60,575 nucleotides of DNA from Hondaea fermentalgiana (lineage: Eukaryota; Sar; Bigyra; Thraustochytrida; Thraustochytriidae), in NCBI GenBank assembly GCA_014084085.1, contig NPFB01000002.1, forward strand, positions 1-60,575, given 5' to 3'. Shown here one piece after another: positions 45,744-57,205 of the stretch; position 1 is the first letter of the stretch, and each line of letters opens with the position of its first letter. The notes under the pieces are model-generated. The model saw only the letters and a list, made by a program, of their open reading frames with translations. It had not been told where the DNA came from and ran no database searches. The position numbers were made by a program, and so were the translations under genes.

Positions 45744-47837
45744 TTACTGATTTCTACGCGAAGAGTGATGGTGGTGAGAAAAGTGCGCAGAGTCAGGGAC
45801 CTGATTGTGGTGCGCCGAAGGCGATTGAATTCCTTTGGGCGAGCTCGAAGACGTTGGACCTGCTGGCGCTGAGGACGAAGTGTACGTGGGAATCTTGGAA
45901 TCATCGGCCTCGTCACGTTCAATCTCAGAGTTGCCATCACTGTCTTCGTCGTGGGTAGCTGGGACCTGTTGACGAAAGTCGAGGTCATGAGGCTGGTGCG
46001 AATGCTGGTGCGCCATCGTAGAATTGAAGTGGCCCTGTTTATCTTCCTTCATGAGATCAAGCGAGGCTGTCCGGGGCACAGCTGACTCAGGCACACCAGG
46101 ATAGCTTGCCTGTCCAATAGAAGCGTGCGACATGCCACGATCAATGAACGAGGAAGACGACGAGGAGGAGGAGGAGGAGCTCAAACCCATCATGCCTGTG
46201 TGGTAGTTGGGCGGCGCGCTTCCACGTCGATCTTTGACCCTAGCTCCTTGCGCACGGTGTTTGCGGATGGAAGCTGGCGACTCGGACGCAGGGCGCGGCG
46301 ACTTTGCATTCGAAGGACTCAGCGCAGATGCGGGCCTCTTTCTGGACAGCGCACGTTTCTTGTTGACATGGCCATAGGGAGAAGAGGAGGAGGAAGAAGA
46401 AGAGGATGATGGTGACGAGACCGTCATCGTAGACCTTGCTGTGGCTCCCATGGAGAGCGGCGGAGGACGTGCCGCGCGCGCACGCGCGCCTGTACCCGTA
46501 CCTACAGCCGTGCCCACGGCAGCAGAGACCGCCGAGGAGGATGAGGAAGACATGGAGGACATGGCAGATCCCATGGACGAAGCCCCGGACGAGCCGAAGC
46601 GTGCCTGCGTGCTGAGCGCCGAAGGGACGGGCACGTTTTGTGCCTGCGCGCTGTGGCTGGAAGCATGACTGTCGTGGCCAGGCGTATTGCCATCCGTGTC
46701 CTGATCGGCTTCGACTTCGGCGTCGAGATCAGCATCGACGTCAACCTCGACTTCGGCACCGAAACTCTCGGCGGCCTCCATGCGAGTCCAGATTTGGCGC
46801 GCGAGCTTGGTGAAGTTGCTTCTGGAAATGTGGTATCCCTGCAAAAGGAGCGTCGACTCTTTGTGTTTGACGCCGTCAACGCGCTCGACGATTTCCACAT
46901 TTTGGACATTGGACTTGACCAAGAAGCGATAGAGTCTAGTCATGAGAGCAGACCAGATGCAACTTTTGGGCGGCGCATTTTCGCGACTGGTGCGGTAAGC
47001 TTGCAAGACCATCTTGGTTGCTTCACGGAGCATGAAGACCCGGCGATCGCCATTGCAGGTGCTGCTTCGGGAAAAGGCTTGTGAGAAGGCGGTGGCATCG
47101 AACAAGAGACGTTGGTTCCCTCGGATCAGAAAGTTGAGGTCATCCTCAAAGAGCACTGCGTGACGGTGCTTGGCTTTGTCCCGAAGAGCCCAATTTTCCA
47201 GGTCGTTGCGCTCCGCAGGGGTGAGCTGGTCCCTATGATAGGATTCGAGGGCGTCGAGGAACCAGTTTGCTTCTTTGGCGGTCATGTCTTCTGTGTCGGT
47301 CTCTTGGCGTGGGGACACGAGGCGTTCCGTCTGCTGCTGCTGCTGCTGCTGCTGCCGGTGGTCTTCAAAGGAAGATGATCCGCTCGATACAGCAGTGGGC
47401 CCTATTTCTCGGTCTGATAGCGGCGGCGGTGGTGGTGGCGGCGGTGGCGACGAGGGCGCGTGTGGGGTCATGTGATGAGACGGCAGTGGTGCTGATGTGG
47501 CTGCATCAAGGTCGCTGGTCAGCAGGTCTGCGTGGTCATGGTGATGTTGGGGGAGATGGTGGTGTTGTTGGTGGTAATGGTGTGAGTGATGAATGGGCCG
47601 GCGCCGACCCTGCTGCTGAAAGTGGCTATGACCTGGAATCTCGGAGACCTGCTGATTTGCTTGGCGTATGTGCGCTTCTTCGGATTCTGATCGTTCGCCG
47701 CTGGAGGCGGCGGCGGGCGTACGAGTACGCCCACCGCCGCGCTCGCTGCGGTCAAACCCGTCTTTGATGGTGTTTGCTGCGGTGGCCCCCCACGCTGCAA
47801 AGTCTTCTCGGATGGGACGCGGTGCGGTCAACAGCAT
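45744..47837 (-). CDS. Hypothetical protein with one conserved-looking helical block in low-complexity sequence
   Basis: The 697-residue frame starts at an ATG. Residues about 170-330 have balanced composition: LTPAERNDLENWALRDKAKH, LFEDDLNFLIRGNQRLLFDA, RVFMLREATKMVLQAYRTS and LLQGYHISRSNFTKLARQIW. This suggests a compact helical domain. The rest is His-rich, Gln-rich, Pro-rich and Ser-rich (microsatellite-encoded), with basic KKRALSRKRPAS and KHRAQGARVKDRR segments that could be nuclear-localisation signals. The domain was not matched to any family. A regulatory or nucleic-acid-associated role is only a guess from composition. Introns at the edges cannot be excluded. Confidence 0.6.
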   Translation of the reverse strand: MLLTAPRPIREDFAAWGATAANTIKDGFDRSERGGGRTRTPAAASSGERSESEEAHIRQANQQVSEIPGHSHFQQQGRRRPIHHSHHYHQQHHHLPQHHHDHADLLTSDLDAATSAPLPSHHMTPHAPSSPPPPPPPPPLSDREIGPTAVSSGSSSFEDHRQQQQQQQQTERLVSPRQETDTEDMTAKEANWFLDALESYHRDQLTPAERNDLENWALRDKAKHRHAVLFEDDLNFLIRGNQRLLFDATAFSQAFSRSSTCNGDRRVFMLREATKMVLQAYRTSRENAPPKSCIWSALMTRLYRFLVKSNVQNVEIVERVDGVKHKESTLLLQGYHISRSNFTKLARQIWTRMEAAESFGAEVEVDVDADLDAEVEADQDTDGNTPGHDSHASSHSAQAQNVPVPSALSTQARFGSSGASSMGSAMSSMSSSSSSAVSAAVGTAVGTGTGARARAARPPPLSMGATARSTMTVSSPSSSSSSSSSSPYGHVNKKRALSRKRPASALSPSNAKSPRPASESPASIRKHRAQGARVKDRRGSAPPNYHTGMMGLSSSSSSSSSSSFIDRGMSHASIGQASYPGVPESAVPRTASLDLMKEDKQGHFNSTMAHQHSHQPHDLDFRQQVPATHDEDSDGNSEIERDEADDSKIPTYTSSSAPAGPTSSSSPKGIQSPSAHHNQVPDSAHFSHHHHSSRRNQ

Positions 47838-50800
47838 CGGCGGGCAAGCTCGCCCAAACGTTCAACGGCAAAGAGCAGATATACCCTCGACAGATTGGGC
47901 CGTCCAGACGCTTGTAGCTTCGGTCGGCTTGTCTTGTTGCTTACTTGTTGTTCTCCTGAAGAGTAGATTGCGGATCTGGGGCCGCAAGCTGTGCTGTTGG
48001 GCAGCTGTCTAGCCAGCTAGACAGTTGGTGAGGACGAAGATGGGACCCTATTGGAGGCGTGACTCTTGGTGCACCACTGAGCGATGGCAAGAAACGCCGG
48101 CCACAAGACGCACGCCACAATTAAAATGGGCCGCGCCGGCTCTGTCTCTTTTGTCTGTTTTGCTTGGCCGGCCTGCCGACCGACCGAGGTTGAAGGAAGC
48201 CTCCCCTCCCCCCCTTGCTGCGCTTGGAGATCCAGACTACAATTGATCAATTGATCAAGCAAGCACGCAAAGCCGTTCTGTCTTGGTTGGATTTTTTTGC
48301 TGACGCTTGGAAGACGGACGGAGGAAGAAGAGGGATCGTTTCAACGGGTGATCAATTAGTTGATCAAGACGCTTTTATTGCGCTTTTCTTCCCTGTAATG
48401 TGTGCAATCATGTCAAGAGCGCGCGTCAGTTAGTATTTTTGTTGTTGTTTTGAATGCAGACATTTCTGTCGCAAGCCAGCAAGAGTGATCCATTTCGCCC
48501 TTCTATTTCTTTTGTTCCAAACAAGGATCCAAGCCCCACACCTGACGTTGTTCGTCTGTCTCACTTGAAACGGGGAAACGGGATGATGCAACGAAAGGAA
48601 GCACCCATTTTGCCCTGCCCTGCCCTGCCTTGCATGCATATCTCGCTTTAGCGTCCGTCCATCTTCATGGAGAGACGGTCTCGAGGAATGCTGGCCTGGC
48701 TTCCCCGCCGCTGCGCTAGAAGCCACCAGGCACGCACGTCCATGCCGGCGACGGCTCTGCCATATTGTTGTTTTCCTTTTTGCTTTCGCAGAATGGACTC
48801 AGGGGCGATGCAATATGACTGACGCGCGACTGGAGGAAGAGACGGGCAGAACAGACGGCTCATGGTTTCTTTCCTTCTTTCTTTCGCCATGCGGGCCACC
48901 GAGGTGGCGTCGCGAGACTGCCCGCCTGCACCTTAGCCCGTACGCACGCACGCACGCACGCACGCACGCAGAGCCGAGTCGAGTCGAGCATAGAAGGCAC
49001 GCAAGGATGGATGGATGATTAAAGGGAGGGAGGGACAAGTAGACTTACCTTGTTGCGCAAATAGACGCGCGCGTCTTCGTTCGTTGCGGAACTGTCGGAA
49101 CAGAGGGGATGCACGTTCGCGGTGTTCGGAAAACCTTGTCCACCGGGTCCTATCGATGCGCGAGAAGGAAGCGGAACCGAGCAAGACGCTCGTCCGCTCG
49201 TACGCACGCGCGTGCAGGCCGTGTCCCGAAGCAAGGGCTTTGGGTCTTCTTGTCTGGGCCCAAACGCGGCGCGCCTCGGGCCGGCTCGTGGGCGCTGGCG
49301 CTTGCTGGCGTCGACCTCCGGTCTCGGGGCCGGCCGCGGGACGTATCAGTCGATCCGTCCACCAACGCGCCGATGGACGAGAATCCACTTCTGGCGATGC
49401 TGCTTATTTCTTTGGGAGCAAGATTGGCGCTGGAAGACCGAGGCACGAAAATGGACTCCTGTCTGGCCGGCTTCTCACCGCACAGAGTCCCGCGGGAGCT
49501 TCTCGCTCGTTCGCTGGCTAGTGCAGGCAGAGAGGCGGGCGGGCAGAGGCAGACAGGCACAGCGCTCTCGCTGCGCACGCTGCCGCCAAACGTGGAAGCG
49601 CTTGCTTATTTGCTTGCTCGCCCGCTCGCTCGCTCGCCAAGCAGGCGAACGCGGCGTACCTGACTTTTTCTTCCTCTCTCTCTGTTTCCTGTTCTTCCCT
49701 GTTTCCTCTGTTTTCTCTGTCTCTCTTTTCAAGCTTGCTTGCTCGCTCGCTCGCTTTGCTTCGCTTCGCTACGCAACGCCAGCCCTGACGTCCAGGCCGC
49801 TCGGGACTTGCGGCGTGCGTGCGTACGTACGAGCGTGCGTACGAGAAGTGCCGCCGAGCGCTTGCTTTGTTGTTGCTGTTCTCCTCGTACGCTGCTGCTG
49901 CTGATTTTTTTTTTCCTTTTCTTTTTCTCCCCTTTCCGATTGATCGTTTGACTCACTGTGAGCCGGCGGGTCTTTCAAGCCCCTTATTGGCCTCTAACTC
50001 TCTCTCTCTCGCTCGCTCCTGCTTTGGCTTGGCTTGGCCTGACAGCACAGCGCAGCGATGCGCGATGCGCGAGTCGCGGCCTGTCTGGCTCTGTTTCTGC
50101 GCGAGCGAGCTGACTTGAGGCGACCTCCTCTTCTACCCTCTCCTGTCCTCGCCTTGCCTTGCTACTAACCGATCGGAGACGACTCGACTCGACACGACAG
50201 ACACAGAGTGCGCCGCGACGATTTTCCGACTTTCCGACCGCCTGCCGCGCCTCTTTCTTGCGAACGCTTGCGCGCGTGCACGCTGGCCCTCGCTGCTGCT
50301 CTCCCTCTCTCTCGACCACTCGCTCGCCTTGCGGTCCGAGGGGCCGGGACGCGAGGCTCTCGACAAACGACGCGGGCAAAGGAAAAGGAAAGGGAAAAGG
50401 AAAGGAAAAGGAGACGTGCGGAGACGTGCGACGACACGCACGATGCCACGCGCTGTGCGTGCACTTGCTCGCTTTTCGCTCTCGCGTTCGAGCGCGACGC
50501 GGGCAAGCTGGTGCTGGCGCTGGACTGCTAGCAGCTAGCGAGGTAGCGGGCTAGCTTTGGTTGGTCGGCTGGCCGTCCGTCTGGCTGGCTGGCTGGCTTG
50601 TGTGACGATTGCTCTGCTGGCTTGACCTGGGCTGGGCTGTCGGGACGTGCTCGCATGCACGACCCTGGCCGCCCTCAGCTGCCGCGCCCTCCCTTGGGTC
50701 GCGGCCTGCGCGCTCGCGGCTGTGCCAGCCCTCGCGGGTGGCGGACGCCGAGCGTGCGCGGGTGGTTTCTGGTCTGTCCCGGGCTCAACGCCTTCGCGTC

Positions 50801-53393
50801 GTGCTTGTTTCCTGATCCAAACGCTGTGCAGAAGCAATACGATCGATGCCTTCGAGCGCTGTCGATGCCAGTCCGGGAATGACTGACTTGCGGCTTTTGC
50901 GCCGCTCCCTCGCTGCGACGGAGGAGGTCGGTCGAGCTACAGGTCACTTCGGCTGTGCGTGCCTAGTATGCGGGCGCACGTCGAGACGAGACGAGACTAG
51001 ACTGGACTAGACCAGACTTGTCCTGGCGTCGACTCCGTGCAGGCACGTGGCCGTCGCGGGGTCAAGTCTCGTCTTCTTTCGGCCTCAACTCTTTGGCTTT
51101 TTCCCTCCGGACGCTGACCTAGTTGGTGTGTATTGTCTTGGCTTGGCTTGGTTTGTCTTGGCTGGTCTGCAGCGCGTGTATGCGTGTATGCGTGCGGTGG
51201 CCGTGGCCTGGATCTCGCGTGATCCGTCTATCGCCCGAGCCCTCCCTTGGGCTCGAGCTCGCCGCCTAGCTGGTGCGCAGTCCTGCGCGGCGCGGGGTCT
51301 CTCCCTGCGCCTGCTCTTCGTGCCTGGCCTCGCCTACCTTTTAGACGGTGATACTGCCGCTGCTGTTGCTGCTGCTATTGCTTCCCTCGACTGACGATGC
51401 TGAGCTCGCTAGCTAAGCTCGCTCACCGCGACTCACTCCTGCGTGCAGGAAACGAACGAACGAACGAACGAACGGCGGACGGGCGCGGGGGCGAGGAGCG
51501 GGAAGCAAAAGCGCAGCGAACCCAACCCGGCCCGCGGACGCTTGGCCGCCCTCGCGTGCTCGCTCGCTCGCTCGCTCGCGGGTGCGAGTAGCAGTAGGCG
51601 AGTCGCACGTGCGCGCTTCCGCTACTCGCGCCTCGCTTCCAGGCCTCGCTCGCTTCGACGCTGCTTCGGCCTGCGCTGGCCGCGCTAGGCTGAGCTGAGC
51701 CGGGCCGAGCGGAGCTGTCCGCGCGCTCGCTGTCGCCGTCGCGGGTGGCGTCGCCGTCGCTGGCGCGGTGGTCGCGCTTGCTGGGTAAGTTGACGCCCTC
51801 CTTGGCCGGGGTGCGTGGGTGGGTGGGCTTGGGCTCGAGCTTGGCTCGGATCTCGCGCCGCGAGAAACCCGAGCCGCCCGCCGACCTCGCGCCGCGCGGA
51901 GGGCCTCGAGCGCGCGAGCGAGCGGCCGGCCTGCCTGCCTGCCTGCCTGCCTGCCTGGAGCGGGGTTTCTGGCGCGAGGCCGGGCCTGGCTCGTGGCTTG
52001 GCGTGGCGCTGCGGCGCGATGCAGGATCGACGCAGCAGTTTGAATCGAAGCCGCGCGAGCAAAGCGAGCCCAGCACGGGTCTGCCGCCGCGCCCGCGCGG
52101 GGGGAAGAGGGTGGTGGGGGGGGAGGGGAGGGCGTCGCGGCTGCGCTGTCCGCGCGCGCGATGCGATGCGATGCGAAGCGAAGCGGTGCGAAGCGGTGCG
52201 AAGCGAAGCGAGCCTGCGTGTCTGAGCGAGCCTGCCTGCTGGCGGCCCCGCCCTCGATTGGTGACTGTCGCCTCGCGCACGCGAACATCGCGAGACTTGC
52301 GGCCTCCATTTCCCTCTTTCTTCCTCCTTGTCTCGTGCGCATTCTCGACTTCCGCGCGCCTTACTTTCCACTTGCCGCACCACCCTTTTTCCCTTCTCTC
52401 CGCCCTTTTTGTTCGCATTCAATTCGAATTTCAAATTTCAAATTTCAAAGTTCAAACAGAAGAGGAAAGAATTTTTTTTGTTTTTTTGCATGCGCCAGAT
52501 CTGCCAGCGCTCCACGCAGCTGCGGTGCGCTCGCCGCTCGATTCACTCGGCCTCGGGTCGCGCAGCCCGCGCGAGACCACGGCCAACCAGCCACACAGCC
52601 CGCGCCCTGCCTCGCCAGCCATGCACGCACGCACGCACGCACGCACGCGCACGCTGGCCGGGCCGCACGGACTTGCTCACCTCCTCCTGCCTTTCTTTCT
52701 TTTCATTCTTTCTTTCCTTTTCTTTCTGCCTGCGTGTGCGTCTTCCTCATTCCCCTTTTTCCTTTCCTCCCTCCCCCTCTCCCCACACTATTCCCACACC
52801 ACTGCATTCCACAGCTTCCTTCCGCCGCGTCTTTCACACCCCCCTCCGCAGCCGCCGGCCGGTCCGGAGCGGCGCGCACGGGCCGCCTCGCTTCGCATTC
52901 TTTCTTTTCCCCCTTTCCCTTGATTTTCCGAGCGAGCGATCGCGCCCGACGAGGAGAGGCACGGGCGGCGCGCCGTGATCGCGCCCGAGCGCCTCTCTGC
53001 CGGCCGTAGCTCCCCGTACGCCTCGGCAGCGCGCGCGCGAGAGGGCGGGGGGAGAGGGAGAAGCTCATTTATTTTTCCTCCCCCTCCCTCCATCCCCAAT
53101 CCCTCTTTCACCCTCTCATTCATTCATTCATTCATTCATTCATTCATTCATCATCCTTTCATTCTTTCAATCATTCTTCCCACCGGCCAGCCTCTTGGCC
53201 TAACTGGCGCGAGCTTCACGCGGTCGGTCGCCGCTCCAAGCCGCCTCGTCAGCCATCTTTGAGCCACATATCTCTCTCCCGCCCGTCGATCGCGGCTTCT
53301 CGAAGACCATCCTCGAGGCGAGGCGGGGCCGGTCTGGGCCGGCGCGGTCTGGCCACGTACGTCAGCCGGCGGAGCAATTTCGTTTGAATCAAT

Positions 53394-53430
53394 CGGTCGG
53401 TCGGCCGGTCGGTCGGTCGGTCGGTCGGTC
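53394..53430. repeat. (GGTC)n microsatellite
   Basis: About nine GGTC units with one GGCC interruption, read directly from the sequence in the gene-poor region. Confidence 0.85.
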
Positions 53431-55139
53431 GATCGGGCGATGCAAGTAAAGCGGCGCCTTGGCGGATCGATTGCAATAGTTGATTGATCCTCCGATTCGA
53501 TTCGCTCGCGCCGCAGTCCTCACGGGCTGAGCGCTCGCAGGCGCAGGGCGCAAGAACGCCATGACGGGAACTCCGACGCTCGGGCGGAGAGGGCTGGCGG
53601 GCGAAGCTCGCTCGCGCGCAGCTTGCTCGAGCTACAATCGAGCTTACTGTTAGTATCATGACCAACAGAAACCCAAAAAGCCCAAGCAAGCAAAAGCAAG
53701 CAAGCAATTGTCGTCGTCAGCCAAATCCACGCAAGCGAGATCCCGCGCGTCTCGTCTCGTCTCGTCTCGTCTCGTCTTGAGGTCGGGGCGAGAGCTGTTG
53801 CAAAAGCTCACCGCTGATGGCTGGCCGCGGCGCGCAGGCAGTGGCTGGCGTGGGCCATCCAGGCCGCCGGCCGGCCGGCGGGCTCAAGGCTGCGCCCGCG
53901 CACACCCTGTCGCGGCACGTGCCACTCTTCGTGCCGCCGTGTCAAGTTTACGAAGAAATAGAAAGAAGCAAAGAAAGTCAGGCAAGCCAGGGCAGGCCGG
54001 CCAGGATAGATGATTGGCCTTTCGAATCGCCATGGCAGTCGCCCGGGCGAAAGGTACAGAGCAGAGGCGAGAAACTGGGCCGATCGACCGCCACGATGAT
54101 CATGCAGCGCGGCATGTTTTCGTTTCGGTTTGTTTCGTTTCCTTTCGACATTTCCGGGGAAGGCCCGCTCCCGCTTCCGGCGGCGTCGCGGCGAGCAGCG
54201 GCAGGCCAGCGGGCGGACGCAGGCAAAGCGTAGGCAAAAAGCGCAGGCGAAAAGCGCAGGCCGAGCAATGCTGAGCGAAGCGAACCGCGGCCCCGTGCCA
54301 CTAGCCTCTGGCTGCAGCCATCAGCTGCTATCTTATTTCCCTTTTTCCTTTCCAAAATCTTCTTCTTTCCCTTGCTCCCTTTTTTTCCTTTGCTTTGCTT
54401 TGATTTTTTTCTTTTCTTTTCTTTTCTTTTTTATCAATTTTGAAAAAAAAAATCTGTTATGCCGTGCCGTAGCGAGCGTCTGCGTGCCGAAAGTCGCGAC
54501 TCTGTATCTGTCAGCATTTACCCCCCACTCCCCCCGGAGCCAAGCTGTACCTTAAACCACGATCTCGCGCAAGACACTGACGAGCAAGCGAGCAAGCAAG
54601 CAAATCAAGCTCGCTGCGTCGCATCGGTACTGCCTGTGCACACCCGGTCGACCTAACTGCCATGCCTTCCTTTCTTCTTTCTTCTTTTCTTTCTTTGAAT
54701 TTGCTTTGTTTTTCAATTTGATCATCGACGAGGGGTCCTGAAGTTTGAGGCATAAAAGTAAAAGAAGAGTGAAAAGAAGCTCATCCGCAAGACCAGCGAC
54801 TGGACAACCTCCCCTGCTTCCGCTTTAGCTTTTTCTTCGCCGCCACATTCCTTGCCTTGCCCTGTCTTGCCATTCCTTTGCCTACCAGCCGGCCACACAA
54901 ACCTCGCAGACAGGCAGCAGCAGCGGGCAGCCCAGACAGGTCAAGCGCGCTTTGGAGAAAAAACCTAAAAACAATCTACAAGAAATCTCGCGCCTCTTCA
55001 AAACCAAACCGGAAAAACTCCAGCCCGCCCTCCGCAAAGACGCCGCCAGCCACGCGCCCTTTTCCCCTCGCAGCGCGGACATTCATTCACCTTCTCTCCT
55101 CCTTCCGTTCTGGCCGCTCCGCCTTGGCCAGCTCCGCAG

Positions 55140-55232
55140 AGCAAAGCAAAGCAAAGCAAAGCAAAGCAAAGCAAGCAAAGCAAAGCAAAGCAAAGCAAAG
55201 CAACGCGAAGCAACGCAAAGCAACGCAAAGCA
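55140..55232. repeat. (AAAGC)n/(AACGC)n pentanucleotide tract
   Basis: Pentamers AAAGC, drifting to AACGC, run for about 90 bp upstream of the PP2C start. One phase reads as a Lys/Gln/Ser-rich frame fused to PP2C, but it lies upstream of a good start and is better taken as 5' UTR or promoter. Confidence 0.85.
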
Positions 55233-55339
55233 ACGCAACGCAAGCCGGGGCAGATAAAGCAAAGCAAAGCGGCAACGCCAGAAGCGGGAACGCCAGCTCT
55301 GCGCAGGCGAGCAGGCAGGCAGGCAGGCAGGCAGGCGCC

Positions 55340-57205
55340 ATGGGCGGGTACCTGGACAAGCCGAACGACCGCGTGCTCAGGGACGAGGGCGCGGGGGCGG
55401 GCTCGAGGCTGCGGCACGGGAGCGCGTGCATGCAGGGCTGGAGGCCCAAAATGGAGGACGCGCACATGGCCGTCTTCGACCTCGTGGACGCGCACCGCCG
55501 CGTCGACGGCGTATTCGCCGTCTTTGACGGACACGGGGGCAAGGAGGTCTCGCAATTCTGCGCAAAATACCTGCTCAGGTCCCTTCGCGCCAACCCGCGC
55601 TGGCAGTCCCCAGACGTGGCCATCGGGGAGTGCTTCCGCGACGCGCTGCTCAGACTCGACACCAGCCTCGTCTCTCCCAAGGGCCAGTCTTCGCTGCAAC
55701 GCCTCCAGAACGAGGAGGACGTCGTTGTTTGCATACATCGCGACATCTTTCTCTTTCTCGGCACACCGGGCTCGCCTCTCCCCGTTCTCGATCCTTTGGC
55801 CCGCGTTCCACGCCGCTTCTCGACCACCTCTTTGTGCGAGGAGCCCTACGAAGCTGGCGACGACGGTTCCACGGCACCCTTTGGAAGCTTCTGTGGGGAC
55901 CTCGAGACCTTGTACTCGGTGCCGACCTCGCCCTCGGCCTCCCTCGAGGGCTCCATTGCACGCCGAAAAGACTCCGTTTCGTCACTCTCATCGCAAGAGC
56001 ATCCGAACCCCGCACTACCGGGGCCGGAGTCGCTTTCATCCTTGCTTTCACAAACTCAACCCCCCCGCTCGCCGCGGTCACTCCAACTTACCTCGACATC
56101 AAAACGAAACACCGCAACCCAAAATCCTCATCGGAGCGATGCCCAGGCATCTGCACCGCTTGCAGCAACGGCGCTGACGACGGCGGCGGCGACCTCAGTC
56201 GCTATTAACCCCTTCGAAGACGTTCTGCAGCAGTCGAGGGCCGAAATGGGAAAACCATCAATCGGGACGCCTTCCAACATCATTGTAGAAACCAGTCGCA
56301 AGAAACGCACGCGTAAAGTCCTCAAACGGGTGAATCCCGTGTGGGAGCGCATTCGACAAATCGGAGTTGAACGCGGCATCGCGCCGGCAGATCTCTCCGC
56401 AGTCCCGGCCCCGGTCCCTACGCTAAAGAAAAGCGAGGCGTCTGCCAAGCGGCGCCCGGGCTCAAGCGGCGTTGGCATTGAGATCGTCCCGCGGGCCAAG
56501 CTGCATCTTCGCGACACCAAGGAGATGGTCGTTATCGATAAGGGGGATCTCTCCAGCAAGGTCCCGGGCTACGATAGCGGGTCTACTGCCCTCGTGGCAG
56601 TTGTAGAGCCCACAACAGACCTGCGCGTCAAGCGACTCACGGTGGTGAACGCCGGTGACTCGCGCTGCGTGCTTGCACGCGGCTCCAAGGCCGTGGAAAT
56701 GTCCATTGACCACGCCCCCCATCTCGATGGTGAGCGCGCACGCATCGAGCAAGCTGGCGGGGCCATCACGGAAGATGGTCGAATTTTTGGCAAGCTCAAC
56801 CTTTCGCGCGCCATCGGTGATCACCGCTTTAAAGATCGCCGACACCCTTCACGCAAGCAGGTCGTCACCTCCTGGGCCGACGTGCGGGAAACTTGGGTCT
56901 ACGAAGGCATTGATGAGTTCATGGTGCTGGCGTGCGACGGCATCTGGGACACTATGACTTCACAAGAGGTCGTTGACTTTATTCGCCCACGCCTCGCACA
57001 GGGCTTGTCACTTGCCGAGATTTCCGAGGACCTTTGCCGAACTTGTCTTGCTGACGACCCGCAGGTTGACCCAGGTACCGACAACATGAGCGTTGTCATT
57101 GTTACCTTTTTCTCCAAGGCAGAGCAGACTTGCAAGCGTGACCGCAAGCGTGCGGGTTCACTTGCATGCTCGCCTGTCGCCCAGCGAGCCAAGCTTGCAC
57201 GCTAG
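55340..57205 (+). CDS. PP2C-type Ser/Thr phosphatase, PPM1G-like, with a long internal insertion
   Basis: The start at 55340 (GCCATGGG) is chosen because MGGYLDKPN resembles the PPM1G N-terminus and gives a Gly-2 suitable for myristoylation. The frame extends upstream only through repeats. The product is 621 residues. PP2C motifs appear in order: MQGWRPKMEDAHMAVFDL, FAVFDGHGGKEVS, then an insertion at about 125-390, then VNAGDSRCVL, GRIFGKLNLSRAIGD, LACDGIWD and GTDNMSVVIV. All metal-binding Asp residues are visible. The insertion splits the catalytic fold at the site where PPM1G carries its acidic loop. Here it is Ser/Pro/Thr-rich with a basic KKRTRKVLKRVN segment. PP2C enzymes remove phosphate from Ser/Thr using Mn/Mg. 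Nuclear targeting through the basic stretch is inference. Confidence 0.9.
   Translation: MGGYLDKPNDRVLRDEGAGAGSRLRHGSACMQGWRPKMEDAHMAVFDLVDAHRRVDGVFAVFDGHGGKEVSQFCAKYLLRSLRANPRWQSPDVAIGECFRDALLRLDTSLVSPKGQSSLQRLQNEEDVVVCIHRDIFLFLGTPGSPLPVLDPLARVPRRFSTTSLCEEPYEAGDDGSTAPFGSFCGDLETLYSVPTSPSASLEGSIARRKDSVSSLSSQEHPNPALPGPESLSSLLSQTQPPRSPRSLQLTSTSKRNTATQNPHRSDAQASAPLAATALTTAAATSVAINPFEDVLQQSRAEMGKPSIGTPSNIIVETSRKKRTRKVLKRVNPVWERIRQIGVERGIAPADLSAVPAPVPTLKKSEASAKRRPGSSGVGIEIVPRAKLHLRDTKEMVVIDKGDLSSKVPGYDSGSTALVAVVEPTTDLRVKRLTVVNAGDSRCVLARGSKAVEMSIDHAPHLDGERARIEQAGGAITEDGRIFGKLNLSRAIGDHRFKDRRHPSRKQVVTSWADVRETWVYEGIDEFMVLACDGIWDTMTSQEVVDFIRPRLAQGLSLAEISEDLCRTCLADDPQVDPGTDNMSVVIVTFFSKAEQTCKRDRKRAGSLACSPVAQRAKLAR

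Larger units (their letters stand above)
47838..55339. other. 7.5 kb gene-poor, microsatellite-rich intergenic region
   Basis: Between the divergent starts of the hypothetical protein and the PP2C no frame shows a domain, balanced composition or plausible exon chain. Frames are Arg/Ser/Ala/Pro-rich, overlap in all phases and mirror each other on both strands. Repeats include (ACGC)n at 48942-48970, (GAAC)n at 51450-51474, (TGCC)n at 51930-51957, GATGC/GAAGC runs at 52160-52212, (CATT)n at 53117-53150, (GGTC)n at 53394-53430, (CTCGT)n at 53750-53776 and (AAAGC)n at 55140-55232. The base composition is C/T-skewed over long stretches of the plus strand. No tRNA, rRNA or spliceosomal RNA was recognised. 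It may hold long regulatory sequence, an undetected non-coding RNA, or replication-associated sequence. Confidence 0.55.

Noticed and set aside
48800..54800. Numerous 80-390-codon frames in the gene-poor region
   Set aside because: Composition is Arg/Ser/Ala/Pro-heavy, frames overlap on both strands, and many are made of microsatellites; no domain seen.
54857..55339. N-terminal extension of the PP2C frame by 161 codons
   Set aside because: It translates AAAGC and GGCA repeats; the downstream ATG in GCCATGGG starts a sequence resembling PPM1G.
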